Part shown: positions 46,160-57,871 of the stretch, piece by piece | Layout of the letters: each line of letters starts with the position of its first letter | Position numbering within the stretch: the stretch's first letter is position 1 | Origin: Pilaira anomala | Lineage: Eukaryota; Mucoromycota; Mucoromycetes; Mucorales; Mucoraceae | NCBI GenBank assembly: GCA_025716855.1 | Contig: JAIXMQ010000021.1 | Location: forward strand, 124,001 to 188,000 | Direction: 5' to 3' | DNA length: 64,000 nucleotides | The notes under the pieces: generated by a model | Told to the model about the DNA's origin: nothing | What the model saw: the letters and a program-made list of their open reading frames with translations, nothing else | Database searches by the model: none | Position numbers and translations under genes: made by a program

Positions 46160-46918
46160 TTATGAATCGGCAGCAATTAATGCAACAATCATACGGTACA
46201 AGAAGAAAAAGAAACACTAAAAAAAAAACATGAGTACACCTTTCCTCTTTTCCTCTCTCTCTCTCTCTCTCTCTACTTACAATTAAATAGAACCCAAGCT
46301 TAATAAAACATTCCTTCTTGTGTTGAGATAAAGTACGGAAAATCTCGGTAGCATCATACATATGACGTCCACTCATGACCCTTTACAAAAAAAAGTTCGT
46401 GTCAAAAAAAAAAAAAAAAAGTTCCCAATAAAATCCATAATTATACATATCAAAAAAAAAACTTACTTTTTAACATTATAAGCGGCTAAAGGTAAATTAA
46501 GAATCATAGACATCCAACTACCGTTTACAAGGAACATAAAGAATAAAAATGCGTGTGCTCCCATTTCAGGTAAAACAAACTAGAAAAAAAAAAATTCGTT
46601 AACGTGTTTTTTTTAAAGAAATATATCCTCGGATCCTTTTTTATGTATATTCTTTACTTGGTTTAACTTGTTACAGAGATCAATAGGGTTAATATAATCA
46701 CATTCTAAATCGGAAAACATAATAACCTATATATATATTTAAAAAAAAAAGAGACAAGGTTAAGGTATAATATGTTTGTTTTCTCTTTTTCGAGATTCTA
46801 AAAAAAACAAGATGATGAGAAATATAAAAAAAAAGGATACGAAAAAGACCATTGTGAATAAAAGTAAAGCGGCCATAATGACCGCAAATAAAAACAGCAT
46901 AGCTTCACCAGGCATCAT
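46160..46918 (-). CDS. ERV14: Cornichon family ER cargo receptor Erv14 (138 aa)
   Basis: Five exons join in phase: 46918-46841, 46726-46658, 46579-46467, 46380-46281 and 46216-46160. The product has the same length as yeast Erv14. It contains the family motifs FSDLECDYINPIDLCNKLNQ, FVLPEMGAHAFLF, AAYNVKK, HMYDATEIFRTL, and a final FFLYRMIVALI TM helix. Cornichons load transmembrane cargo into COPII vesicles at the ER. Two consecutive ATGs are possible starts (46918 or 46915). No single exon exceeds 38 codons, so the gene is easily missed without splicing. Confidence 0.95.
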
Positions 46919-48065
46919 TTTTGATAATAGTAATAACTTTTTTAAAGAAAAGGAAAATAAAAAAAAATAAAAAAAAAGAGCGCCACTTAATCTTGGATTT
47001 TGGCTGCTGTATAGAAATTTCTTACTATTTACTATTTTAGTCAGCTACTTTTCAGAAGAGCAATCGACGAGCCCGCTCCTCCGGATCGAGAGCTCACGCA
47101 GGGTAATGAAGTTCAAAATGAACAAAGCTTATTAGGAGGGGGCTATACTGTACCGGAATGTAGCGGCAGTTTAAAACAGGCTTTGTTTAATAAATTCTTT
47201 TGTGTTTATGTCGAGATGAAGTCTCAGGTTTTATATTATGTTGGGATTTCTGTACTTGTAATATTGTATAGAACTCAAAAGTACTTTTACCTAATATGAT
47301 AAAGCTTGCAATTTCAAGCTTTCTTATTTGAGCAGGCGCTCTGTTATATGCATGTCAAAACATATCTTTCATAACCTTTGGCAACTTAAAAGGATCATCC
47401 ATCAATGAGTTCCTCCTTGGTTCTCGAAAGTTGCCTCAGAATCATTAGTTTCTGTTTCCAGAAGAGGTACACAGGGCTTAGGTTGCCTGAGCACAAAGTA
47501 TTGCTTGCTTCAAAAAAAATAAAGAGAGAGAGAGAGAGAGAGAGCGATTAATAAATAAACCTGTTTGTGATTTATCAAGCGAATAACACGAAACAAATGA
47601 TTACGAGAACTTTCGAATGTTGAGGAGATTAAAAAAGTGAGCATCATCAAGTTTAAAGATGATAATATAGCACAAAAACTCAAAATCGGCAGCAAAAAAA
47701 TAAGAAAAGGTTCTACTAGTAGTGGGTTTATCAAAAAAGCATTTAAAATGTCAATACATTTACAGTAATAGAAAAGGGAGGAATTGCAAGTTAAGAAACG
47801 CGTGAATTGAAGCTATACTAAAGCAACCATCATTGTCTCTCTTTTTTTTTTTTTACCCCCACCAACCAATCGATTTCTCGAAAGAAGCAGTGTTTCAAGT
47901 GTGTAAATAATAATAATAAAAAAAATCTTTTTTATAAATACACCTTCTTCGATCGATTAATAAAAAAAAAAAAAAGGAGCATCTTCTTAATCAGGTACTC
48001 ATATATAAAATATTAAAACAAATTGACCTTTTTCTTTTCTTCCTTTTTATTAGCACACTTTCATA
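46919..48065. other. 1.15 kb spacer with a coding-like stretch
   Basis: Divergent promoter between ERV14 and THP3. It contains the open stretch at 47015-47299, a GA microsatellite at 47525-47544, and on the minus strand a short readable piece (VLRQPKPCVPLLETETNDSE, near 47410-47490) broken by stops. It is probably decayed sequence. Confidence 0.45.
47015..47299 (+). pseudogene. 94-codon open stretch without a start codon, unknown
   Basis: Open from after the TAG at 47012 to the TGA at 47297. It contains RAIDEPAPPDRELTQGNEVQ, SLLGGGYTVPECSG and a hydrophobic end (VLYYVGISVLVILY). Codons are balanced and GC-containing, unlike the spacer. It has a possible acceptor (TTTTAG at 47035-47040) but no upstream exon. 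It could be an exon of an unseen gene or a relic. Confidence 0.3.
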
Positions 48066-49183
48066 ATGGATAAAAAACCACAGTTTATTGCTGTAAAAAC
48101 CGGTAAAAAGAAGCAAGCGGTTGCAGCAGCTTCTAAACAAGATAAAAAAACCAAACAAGAAACACCTGCTGCTCTAAAGTAAAAAGAGACTCAACCTACA
48201 CTTGCTTTTTTTTTTTTGGTTTATTCATCGTTTTTTTTTTTTTATTATTATTATTAGTGAGTATGTAGCCAATGCGTTTGCTAATTGTCTTCCAGAAAAA
48301 AAGAAACTATTGGAAACACAATTAAAAAGTATTATTGCTCAAGCTGAACGAACCAATATGACAGATATGATTGATTGGAACGAACGTGATTTACCTAGGT
48401 AAAAAAAAAAAGCATATCTCTCTCTCTCTCTCTCTCTCTCTTTTATGAAAATTTTACTTACCTATTTTTTTTTTTTTCATAGCGCTTGTGAAGATACGAA
48501 TAACCCAAATGCATCCACTCTATTCCACAAAAAGTAAGCTGCAAAAAAAAAAAGATACGTCAATAAAAAATTTAAGCTTATGCTAAACTTTTTGTTTAGA
48601 CCCCAAACGATTGTTTCTAAACTAGGAAACATTGAAATCACTCCTATAGAAGAAAAAAAGCGACAATTGAGAGCGATGCGATTCCAAGATACACCATCAA
48701 AACCACCTCCTATGCTGATGAAATTAAAGAAAAAGTATACACCTATTGTTTGGGATACGGATGCAGAGGCAAATAGAAATAGAGTGATTGTGGGTACAAG
48801 TACAGCATTAGAAAAACCCTACTTTCGTCTCACATCTGTAAGTTTTTTTTAAAAAAAAAATAATGGATACTCATGTATGTAACTCATAAAAAAAAAAAAA
48901 AAAGGCTGCTGATCCTGCTACTGTACGTCCTTTAAATATTTTGAAAAAGGCATTTAAAATGCTAAGAGCGAAATGGAAGGAGGAAGCGAATTATTCTTAT
49001 ATTTGTGAACAATTTAAATCGATGAGACAAGATTTAACTGTAGGTTTTTTTTTTATATATGTGTTAAAAAATTAAGCTTTTTTTTTTTTTAATATCGTGT
49101 TTTCTCAGGTACAAAGAATTCGAAACGAATTTACAGTTAAAGTATATGAAACTCATGCTCGTATCGCGTTAGAAAAGGTAAAA

Positions 49184-49238
<55 letters not shown>

Positions 49239-49949
49239 AAGAAGCTGACATAGTTGGAATTAGGGAGATATGGGTGAATACAATCAATGTCAAACACAGT
49301 TAAAACATTTATACGAACAAAATATTCCTGGATGTAAAGATGAGTTTTTAGCGTATCGAATTTTATACATGTTGTTTTCACAAAACCAATCAGGTACGCA
49401 TACAAAATATAAGAAAGATGTAGATAACTAATTCTATGTATATGCATATATAGAGATCAATGCAATGTTAGAAGAAATGTGTGATGTTGGGTTGGAGAAT
49501 CAAGCAGCATGTGTTCAACATGCATTAATGATCCGTTCATCATTGGCTAAAGGAAATTATCATAAATTTTTTAAATTATATGAGGATGCACCTAATATGG
49601 GAGGATATTTATTGGATCAATTTGTTGGAAGAGAAAGAGTGGATGCATTAATTGTGATGTGTAAAGCGTAAAGTAACATGGATGATAGTTATAGATTTTT
49701 TTTTTTTTTTTATAGATTTGTTTCTGACTCATTTTAAATAGTTACAAGATGGGTGTTTCACTTTCATTTGTTGCAAAGGAATTATCGTTTGACAATCTCA
49801 AATGTTTAGCTATATTTTTAAGAGAACATGGTATTAAACAACTGATAAGTAAGAACAAGGATACCATGTTTGATACAAAAACTGCTTTACCCATCTTGTT
49901 GGCACAAAGCAAAACCTATAACAAGGTCGATATCAAGGGACAAATTTAA
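48066..49949 (+). CDS. THP3: SAC3/GANP-domain protein of the Thp3/LENG8 group (about 432 aa)
   Basis: Nine exons join in phase: 48066-48178, 48258-48398, 48483-48533, 48600-48837, 48905-49039, 49109-49177, 49264-49393, 49454-49667 and 49742-49949. The centre carries the LENG8/Thp3 signature: EQFKSMRQDLTVQRIRNEFT, VKVYETHARIALEKGD, EYNQCQTQLKHLYEQNIPG and EFLAYRILYMLF. The PCI-like C-terminal helices follow. Thp3 works with Csn12 in transcription elongation and mRNA export and splicing. Intron 6 carries a (GA)n run. The short N-terminus relative to LENG8 is typical of fungal members. Confidence 0.9.
49194..49234. repeat. (GA)n microsatellite inside a THP3 intron
   Basis: A dinucleotide tract of about 40 nt in intron 6 (49178-49263), between the donor and the branch-site region. 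Confidence 0.9.
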
Positions 49950-50206
49950 ATAAATTTTTTCATCGTCACACATAATTACACGCACTTTTTTTTTTTTTCT
50001 TGGTATAATAGAAGCTCTCTTTTTTTTTTTTTTTTTTCTGTTTCTCTTTTTATTTAAAACCTTTTTTTTTTTTGAAAAAAAAAAACAAAAAAAAAAAGAG
50101 GCGCTTGCATATATAAATATATCAATAAAACAAACTTTCTCGTCTTTCAACCTTAATCTACAAATAAAAAAGGGTCGACACTTTTCCCCCTCAAAAGAAG
50201 CCTCTT

Positions 50207-51857
50207 ATGACAAATAAAAAAGAAGAAGAGACTTCTAGCACAGTTGTCACGACAGACAAAACTGTCGAAAAGAATACAACCATTCTTGATGAAGAAATCT
50301 GTATGTATATTTGATCAAGAAAAGAAAAAAAAAAAAAAACTTTTCGGGCCTGAAAAAAAAAAGAAGTATATCATACTCACGAAACCTTACTTTTTTAGTT
50401 CATCCTCATACATTAACAGCACTTGTCATCTTGTTGGCACTCATGTTTTATGCAGCTACACGATCGAATCATGAAAATACATCGGATAGTATTAAATTAG
50501 GTATCTTGGCAGCGGTTGCATGTTTTGTGTTTATTGGTATGCTTCAATTTCCTGATGGACCTTTTGTTCGACCCAGTAAACCTATTTGGAGAGCTGTACT
50601 TAGTTTAAGTGTACTTTATCAATTATGTCTTGTATTTTTACTGTTTTTGGTAAGTTTATTATATTTATTTCTGATCCCACTTTTTCTCTTTATTATAACA
50701 CAAAAACGTCATTTTTTTTTTTGTAGAACAAAGATGACGCTCGTCAATTTATGAAATTTCTTGATCCCACTTTAGGTATTGAGTTACCTGAAAGGTCTTA
50801 TGCTGATGCATGTGCCTTAACAAAAGAAAATGTCATGGTAAAAGATGATTTCATTAAATAAATAAAAAATTTTTGACTAATTTTTTAAATATTATAGGAT
50901 CAACTTGATATTTTTGTGATTGCTCATGCGCTTGGTTGGTTTGGTAAATCTTTAATTCTTCGTGATTATTGGTTCTGTTGGATTATTTCGATTGCTTTTG
51001 AATTATGTGAATACTCTTTAGAACATCAGCTGAATAACTTTGCTGAATGTTGGTGGGATCATGTGAGTTTTTTTTCCCTTTAAAATAGCAGTAACTTATT
51101 TTTTAATTTTAGTGGATTCTCGATGTTTTATTATGTAATTGGCTTGGTATTGCTGTTGGCATGAAATTCTGTCAATACTTTTCAGTAAAGGTAAAAAAAA
51201 AATACAAAGTAAAATTCGAAATCTCTCTTTTTTTTTTTTTAAAAAAAAAAACCTTTCTTTTTTATAGCAATATTCTTGGGTTGGATTTAAACAGATCAAG
51301 TCACTTCGTGGTAAGGCAAAACGTGCAGTTCAACAATTCACACCTCGTGAATGGACACGTTTCGAATGGAAAACGACTAGTTCACCTAAAAACTATTTTG
51401 GTACTGTTCTTTTATTAATTGTGGTAAAGTAAAACAAATATATGTGTATAGATGATATAACTAAACATATCAAATCTATGTATAGTTCTTACAATGTGAA
51501 TTGAATTGTTTCTACCTTAAATACCTTCTTTGGGTTCCACCAGAGCATCCTTTAAACACATACCGTCTTAGTCTTTTATTCTTATTTGCACTTCCTGGTA
51601 CAAGAGATGTCTATCAATACTTATCCGATAGTAAATGTAGACGTTTAGGACCTCATGCTTGGTTACTTATCTTTAATATCATGACTGAAACATTAATTTG
51701 TCTCAAATTTTCAGAAAATGAGTTCCATCAATCAGCGCCCATGATTGTCAAGGTCGGTTGGTCTATTGTGTTTTCGGTCTTGTTCGTCTTCTTTCCTTTA
51801 TGGCGATTTGTGATTAATCCTGTAAAGAAACCTGAAGAGGTTGTAAAAACGGATTAA
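50207..51857 (+). CDS. Phosphatidylserine synthase, base-exchange type (408 aa)
   Basis: Exons 50207-50300, 50399-50649, 50727-50837, 50898-51062, 51113-51190, 51268-51423 and 51486-51857 join in phase. The product is polytopic, with about 9-10 TM segments and a cytosolic N-terminus. It has the PSS-family hallmarks [12 protein letters not shown] near the first [22 protein letters not shown] with [29 protein letters not shown] and [22 protein letters not shown] text (CWWDH, then [10 protein letters not shown]). PTDSS enzymes swap the head group of PC or PE for serine in ER membranes. It is distinct from the CDP-DAG-dependent Cho1 enzyme of yeasts. Confidence 0.9.
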
Positions 51858-52614
51858 TTTTATTATACTATATACATATACACACACACACACCCACAAC
51901 TTTCTCTTAATAAAAATTAAACTTTTTTAGACGCATAATACCTTATATTAGACATCATTATATGTATCTGTTTGCTGTTAAATATCTTTCAAATGTATAA
52001 AATTAAGCCTTCATCACTTTTTTTTTTTTTTGTTTGTTTGTTTGTACAACTGCATAATTGAGAGAGATGTAGTATAAATATCTTTCTTATTATAGATTAG
52101 ATCCTATGTAATGTAAAGTATTACATTCATAGTTTTAGGAACAAGAAGTCATATCTAAAAATATAAATTTACGTGCCGATCCGAACTTTGTAGATTTTTA
52201 ATATATGTATGAAATTGCTTCTAAAGATATATATATATATATATATATATAGCAACAAAAACCAGCCTTTTTTTTTTTTAATGTTATATAATATTATATA
52301 ATTGTTAAAGACATTAAAGTAATAAACCTCAGTCAATTAAGAATGTTCAAATCCTCAATTATGACCGAGAGTAGATATTATACTGCTTTTAACCTATATT
52401 TCTTCGGCGCCTACACCCCTTAAAAATCATCGTCGACGATCCCTTGAAAATCTTCTGCATTTGAGTAAAAGAGAGAAGAAGGCGTAGTTTAAATCAGTTC
52501 AATGTTCGCTCTACTTTTTAGATAATTGTTCAGGTGCATGATATGTTTAACTCTTCTCTTTTTCTTTTCTAAATAATTTTCCCTGTATCTCTTTGATACA
52601 TTAATATACCAAGT
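51858..52614. other. Intergenic spacer
   Basis: Contains (AC)n at 51881-51893 and a (TA)n tract at 52229-52251. AT-rich promoter of the ABC transporter gene. No other feature. Confidence 0.65.
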
Positions 52615-55600
52615 ATGGCGAATACTTTTTATAATATTTCGGTAAAAGATTCTTTTTTTTTTGTATCCTATATTGACACTTTTGTAAAACTCATAAATTT
52701 CTTTTTACGTTCAAAAAAAAAACAGGAACCTTGGCTAACACCTGGGTTTAGAGAAAAGTAATGTTTTATATATCTGTTTTATTATGTAAACATGTGATTA
52801 ATTAAATATTATTAAAAAAAAAAAAAGTTATGTCAATACTTTTGTATTATGTGCATTTACATTGATCTCATTCTTCAGTTTAGTTACGAAATACCGTCAG
52901 AGCAGTATTAAAGATTCAGCAGCTAAAGGATATGAACCAATTCAAAAGTTACCAACCTTGAAAGGTTACGGGGCCACTACTATTTCGGAGGAGGAGGAGG
53001 AGCATCAACAAGACTTGGAAGATATTTCGTTCATGGTTACACCTGAGAAATTCGTCATTTATCGTCAACAACCATGGTCTATGTACAATTGTGTTCGAGT
53101 TTTGGGTTCATTGATGCAACTTGTCTGGATCGTTTATAATACTTGGTTTCTTTTAAATTCACATGAGATGGATCACCGAGTAGAGGGTAGCTTTCGTGAT
53201 ACAATGATCATGTACCACACAAGGGTTATGTTTTGGGTATATATTTTTTTTTTTTACATAATCTTTTCCATTGATATAATGTTTAATGTTGTTATATATA
53301 TATATTTATCTAATATGTAGAGTTATACAACTTTACTTTCAATTTTCAATATCAGCTTATCTTTTTCAAATCACCACTATAAATCATTCACAGATTCAAT
53401 TTGCAGTCAATTGAATTTACTTTACTTGACGGATTTTTTGATCCAGCTAGTAAATATTTCTGCTTATTATCACGTGTATGCTATTTCTGTTGTTCATGAC
53501 CGGTACCTGTATATCATGGTTTCTTCCGCAATCCACTGCTTTCTTTTTATTTTTGTCATCCATGAAGAAAGATATGGACCTGCTGAACCCGTTATTTCAG
53601 ATACGGTAAAAAAAAAAAAAAAAATAAAAAATTATAGTCTCATATCATTCATCTATGTAATATTTATTAGGGTCGAATCATGTCAGGAGAAAAATGGGCC
53701 TCGATTTATTCTAAATTTATGTTTAACTGGGTAAACCCAATGATGAAAAAGGGCAACGTACATACATTAAATGAAACGGATCTATTGGAACTACCTAAAG
53801 AAAATCGAGCTAAATACGTGGTTGCTTTTTATCGCTTCCAAAGAAAATCCAGTATGGTTCTCAACTTGTTGTCTTCTTTTCAACGTCCCTTGTTTGTGCA
53901 GCTTTGGTACTGTTTGGCTTGGTCCGTTCTTATGTTTGGTCCACCTTATTTCTTACATAAGATTATCAAGTTTATCGAATTAGGTTCGACGGATCCTGAA
54001 AACGTACCTATTGCTTCAGCTATTATTTATGTGGTAGGATTATTTCTTACGATATGTGGAAGGTCTTTATGTTATCAACAAGCGCTTTATATTGGACGTA
54101 CTTTGGGTACGCGCATTCAATCAGTTGTGATTGGAGAAGTCTATAGTAAATCATTAAAACGACGTGATGAAACAGGTGCTTGTTCTTCTGCTTCGGCCGC
54201 TACCATGCCAACAAAACCAACCGTGAACGTTAATAATCTTTTATCAGTGGATGCGCAAAAGATGGGAGAATTCACAGCTTATATATTTTATCTTTACTGT
54301 TTTCCGATTCAAGTCACGATCTGTATCTGGAGCCTTTACAAGTTACTAGGCACTGCATCCTTATGGGGAGTGTGTGTGATCTGCATCACACAGCCCTTCA
54401 CATTTTGGCTAAGCCGAAGGTTCCAACGTATTCAACATCTCGCTATGGGGTGTACAGATCAACGTATTCGACTCATGGACGAACTACTCTCCGCTATTCG
54501 AATCATTAAATTCTTTGCATGGGAAAAGCAGTTTAGAGCCCGTGTGATGGAGGCAAGAGATACAGAACTCAAATTAGTTCGAGCACGACTATATATGTTT
54601 ATGTGGATGGGTAACGTCTGGTTCCTTATCCCCGTTTTAATCATGGTCTCTGTATTTTATGCATACACCCGTGAGTCGATCTTGACTGCGTCTTCTGCAT
54701 TTACCGCTTTGGCTTTATTCAATAATTTCAAAACAATTTTGGATGAATTGCCTTTAATTACTTCGTTTATTTTACAAGCGAATGTTTCGTTATCCAGAGT
54801 CAATCGATTCTTAGAGGAAGAAGAGGTCAAGTTACCAGAACCAGATCTCGGTTCAGGTACACAAATTGGGTTTATTCAGAATGCAAGTTTTAGTTGGCAT
54901 AAACCTAGTACAGAAACAAAAGTACTATCCCATCTGAAAGACTTGAACCTTTCGTTTCCTTGGCGTCAACTCTCTATTATCTGCGGTCCGACCGGGTCAG
55001 GTAAATCTACTTTACTTGCTAGTTTATTAGGTGAGACCTATTGTCTTTCAGGATCTGCCGTTCTTCCTCGAAAAAGCTTTAAAGGATCTACTACGACTAC
55101 TACTACTGAACTCGGTGGTGGCGGTGGTGGTGGTGGTGGTGGTGCAGTTTCAGGTATAGCGTATGTAGCGCAAACGGCTTGGTTACAAAACTGTAGTATT
55201 AGAGACAACATCTTGTTTGGTCTACCTTACGATCAAGAGAGATATGAAAATGTTTTATACATGACAGCACTTACAAGAGACCTTGACATACTCGAGTTTG
55301 GAGATTCGACAGAAGTAGGAGAGAAGGGTATTACATTAAGTGGTGGACAAAAGCAACGGGTAGCGATTGCACGTGCAGTTTATTCTCAAGCAGATATCGT
55401 GATTTTGGACGACTGTTTAAGTGCTGTAGATGCACATACCGCGAAACATTTACATGAACAGTGTCTATTAGGTGATTATATGAAAGATCGAACAGTGATT
55501 TTAGTCACACATCATGTTAGTTTATGTCTTCAAGGGGCAAGTTTTGTTGTTGTGCTTAATGAATCAGGTACAGTCGCTGCTTCCGGTAGTCCATTATCAG

Positions 55601-57723
55601 TCATTCAATCAGGTGTGCTGGGTGATGAGATCTCAAAAGAAACTTGGGTACAAGGTGCAAAAAAAGAAGAAGAGGCTGTTGTGGATGGTCCTATACCTAA
55701 TGTCCCAAGAGTGACTAAAAAAGTAACGGTTGCGCATGGTGCAGGTAAGCTTGTGAAAGATGAGGTACGTGCTACAGGTGGTGTCTCCATCAAGACGTAT
55801 CAAATGTATTATCGAGCCTCAGGTGGATTCTGGTTTTGGTCTTGTGTTATCTTGTTGTTTTGTTTGGCTCAGACATCAATCCTTGGACAAGATTACTGGA
55901 TTAAAGTATGGTCTTCTGCTTATAGCACTGGTATAAAAGATTCTGTATCTCATGATAATGTTACCAACGTTGCTGCATTGGCTGTATCCACACATTCTGG
56001 AAGTTATAATGATGTCTCTTCTTTTATGTTCATACCCCATTCTGTCAAATCCTTTATTACCGAAATAAAAGAAGGTGATAGTGTCAATGTAGGATATTAC
56101 CTTGGTATTTATTTCTTTATCGGTATGCTTTCTTTATTTCTTACAACCATGCGATCTCTTGTTCTCTTTTCCGGCTCTCTCAAGGCATCAAGACGTATTC
56201 ATACACAATTGCTTGACCGTGTACTTCGTGCTAAGGTACGATTCTTTGATACAACACCAGTCGGTCGTATCGTAAATCGATTCTCTTCTGATTTAGAAAC
56301 CATTGATCAATCATTAGCGCCCTCTTTATCTCTATTGGTTTATTCCATTATAGCTACATTCTATGTGATTGTGCTAGTTTCAGTCATTACACCAGCGTTC
56401 ATCATTCCTGGTGCATTTGTTGCCTATTTATTTAAAGCCATGGGATCATACTATTTGAATGCCTCGCGTGATCTTAAACGACTTAACTCAGTATCTCGTA
56501 GTCCAATTTACGTTCAATTTAACGAAACAGTAATAGGAGTAGCTACGATTCGAGCGTTTGGTGCACAAAGTAGATTTATTGAAGAAAACTTTCATCGAAT
56601 TGATTCCAATAATCGACCTTTTCTTTGGATGTGGGCAACCAATCGATGGCTTCATAGTCGTGTGGATGTCTTGGGTGCTTTGGTCAGTCTCTGCACGGGT
56701 ACAGTGCTTGTCATCTCAAGAGAATGGGTGAACCCTGGCTTAGCAGGACTTTCGTTAAGTTGCGCATTGACATTTACACACCATGTACTTTGGGTAGTTC
56801 GTATGTACGCCGCTAATCAAATGCAGATGAATGCAGTTGAGCGAGTTCAGGAGTACCTTGATATTGAGCAAGAACCCGCTGTAGATATTCCAGAAAAGAA
56901 GACACCTCGTATCTCTTGGCCAGAGACGGGTACGGTGCAAGTCAAGAACTTGGTCATGCGATACGCTGATGATACACCGTTCGTTTTACGAGGCGTATCA
57001 TTTGAGACGAGAGCACGTGAAAAAATAGGAATTGTAGGTAGAACTGGGTCTGGCAAATCTACTTTAGCCATGTCGTTGTTTCGGTTCATGGACCCGACTG
57101 AAGGAAAAATCCTGGTGGATGGTATTGATATTCATTCGATTGGTTTAGATGATTTAAGATCAAGATTAACAATTATTCCTCAAGATCCTGTTTTGTTCTC
57201 TGGTACTTTACGTTCCAACTTGGATCCGTTTGGACAATATGACGATCAAGTACTTTGGACTGCCTTGAAACGCTCACATTTAATTGATGGTCAATTGAAT
57301 CGATTGTCCTCATCCGTAAGCGAAGAAACCATCTCGCTTGATTCGCCTGTCACTGTCAATGGAAACAACTGGTCACAAGGTCAAAGACAGTTGATTGCAT
57401 TAGCACGTGCTCTAGTTAAAAAGACATCATTAATTATCTTGGATGAAGCAACGTCTTCTGTTGATTTCGATACGGATTTTCAAATTCAACAAACAATTCA
57501 CAAAGAGTTTTATGATTCGACCTTACTTTGTATTGCGCATCGTATTCGATCGGTAGCAGATTATGATCGTATCTTAGTATTGGATCATGGTCAAGTAAAA
57601 GAATTTGATACCCCTTATGCATTGATGCAAAAGGATGGTGGTATCTTTCAGCAAATGTGCGAAAGAAGTGGTGAGTTTCCTGAACTTTTGGCAATTGCAA
57701 AAGCTAAATTTGAAAAATTATAA
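52615..57723 (+). CDS. ABCC (MRP)-type full-length ABC transporter (about 1601 aa)
   Basis: Exons 52615-52641, 52726-52757, 52828-53236, 53321-53605 and 53671-57723 join in phase. An N-terminal TMD0-like region (residues 1-250) precedes TMD1. NBD1 has Walker A GPTGSGKST (about 690), signature LSGGQKQR (about 806) and Walker B VILDD. TMD2 follows. NBD2 has GRTGSGKST (about 1372), a WSQGQRQ signature, IILDEATSSVD and an IAHRI H-loop. The missing Glu after Walker B in NBD1 (DD rather than DE) is the usual ABCC asymmetry. A Gly10 run is inserted in NBD1 after Walker A. It probably exports conjugates or drugs at the vacuole or plasma membrane. Confidence 0.95.
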
Positions 57724-57871
57724 AAAAAAAAATTGTTTTTCTCTCTTTATTTTGATACATACAGTATATATTTTCATATTTAAGCATATTTAGAATAGAA
57801 TAAAGCTATGTAGAATAATGTTTTTGTATTATCATTGTTTACTTGAGTTTATATTTACATTTCTGTCACTA

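Noticed and set aside
46047..46376. 109-aa minus-strand frame containing part of ERV14
   Set aside because: It reads through the ERV14 donor into CT and TG microsatellites. The spliced ERV14 model explains the conserved part.
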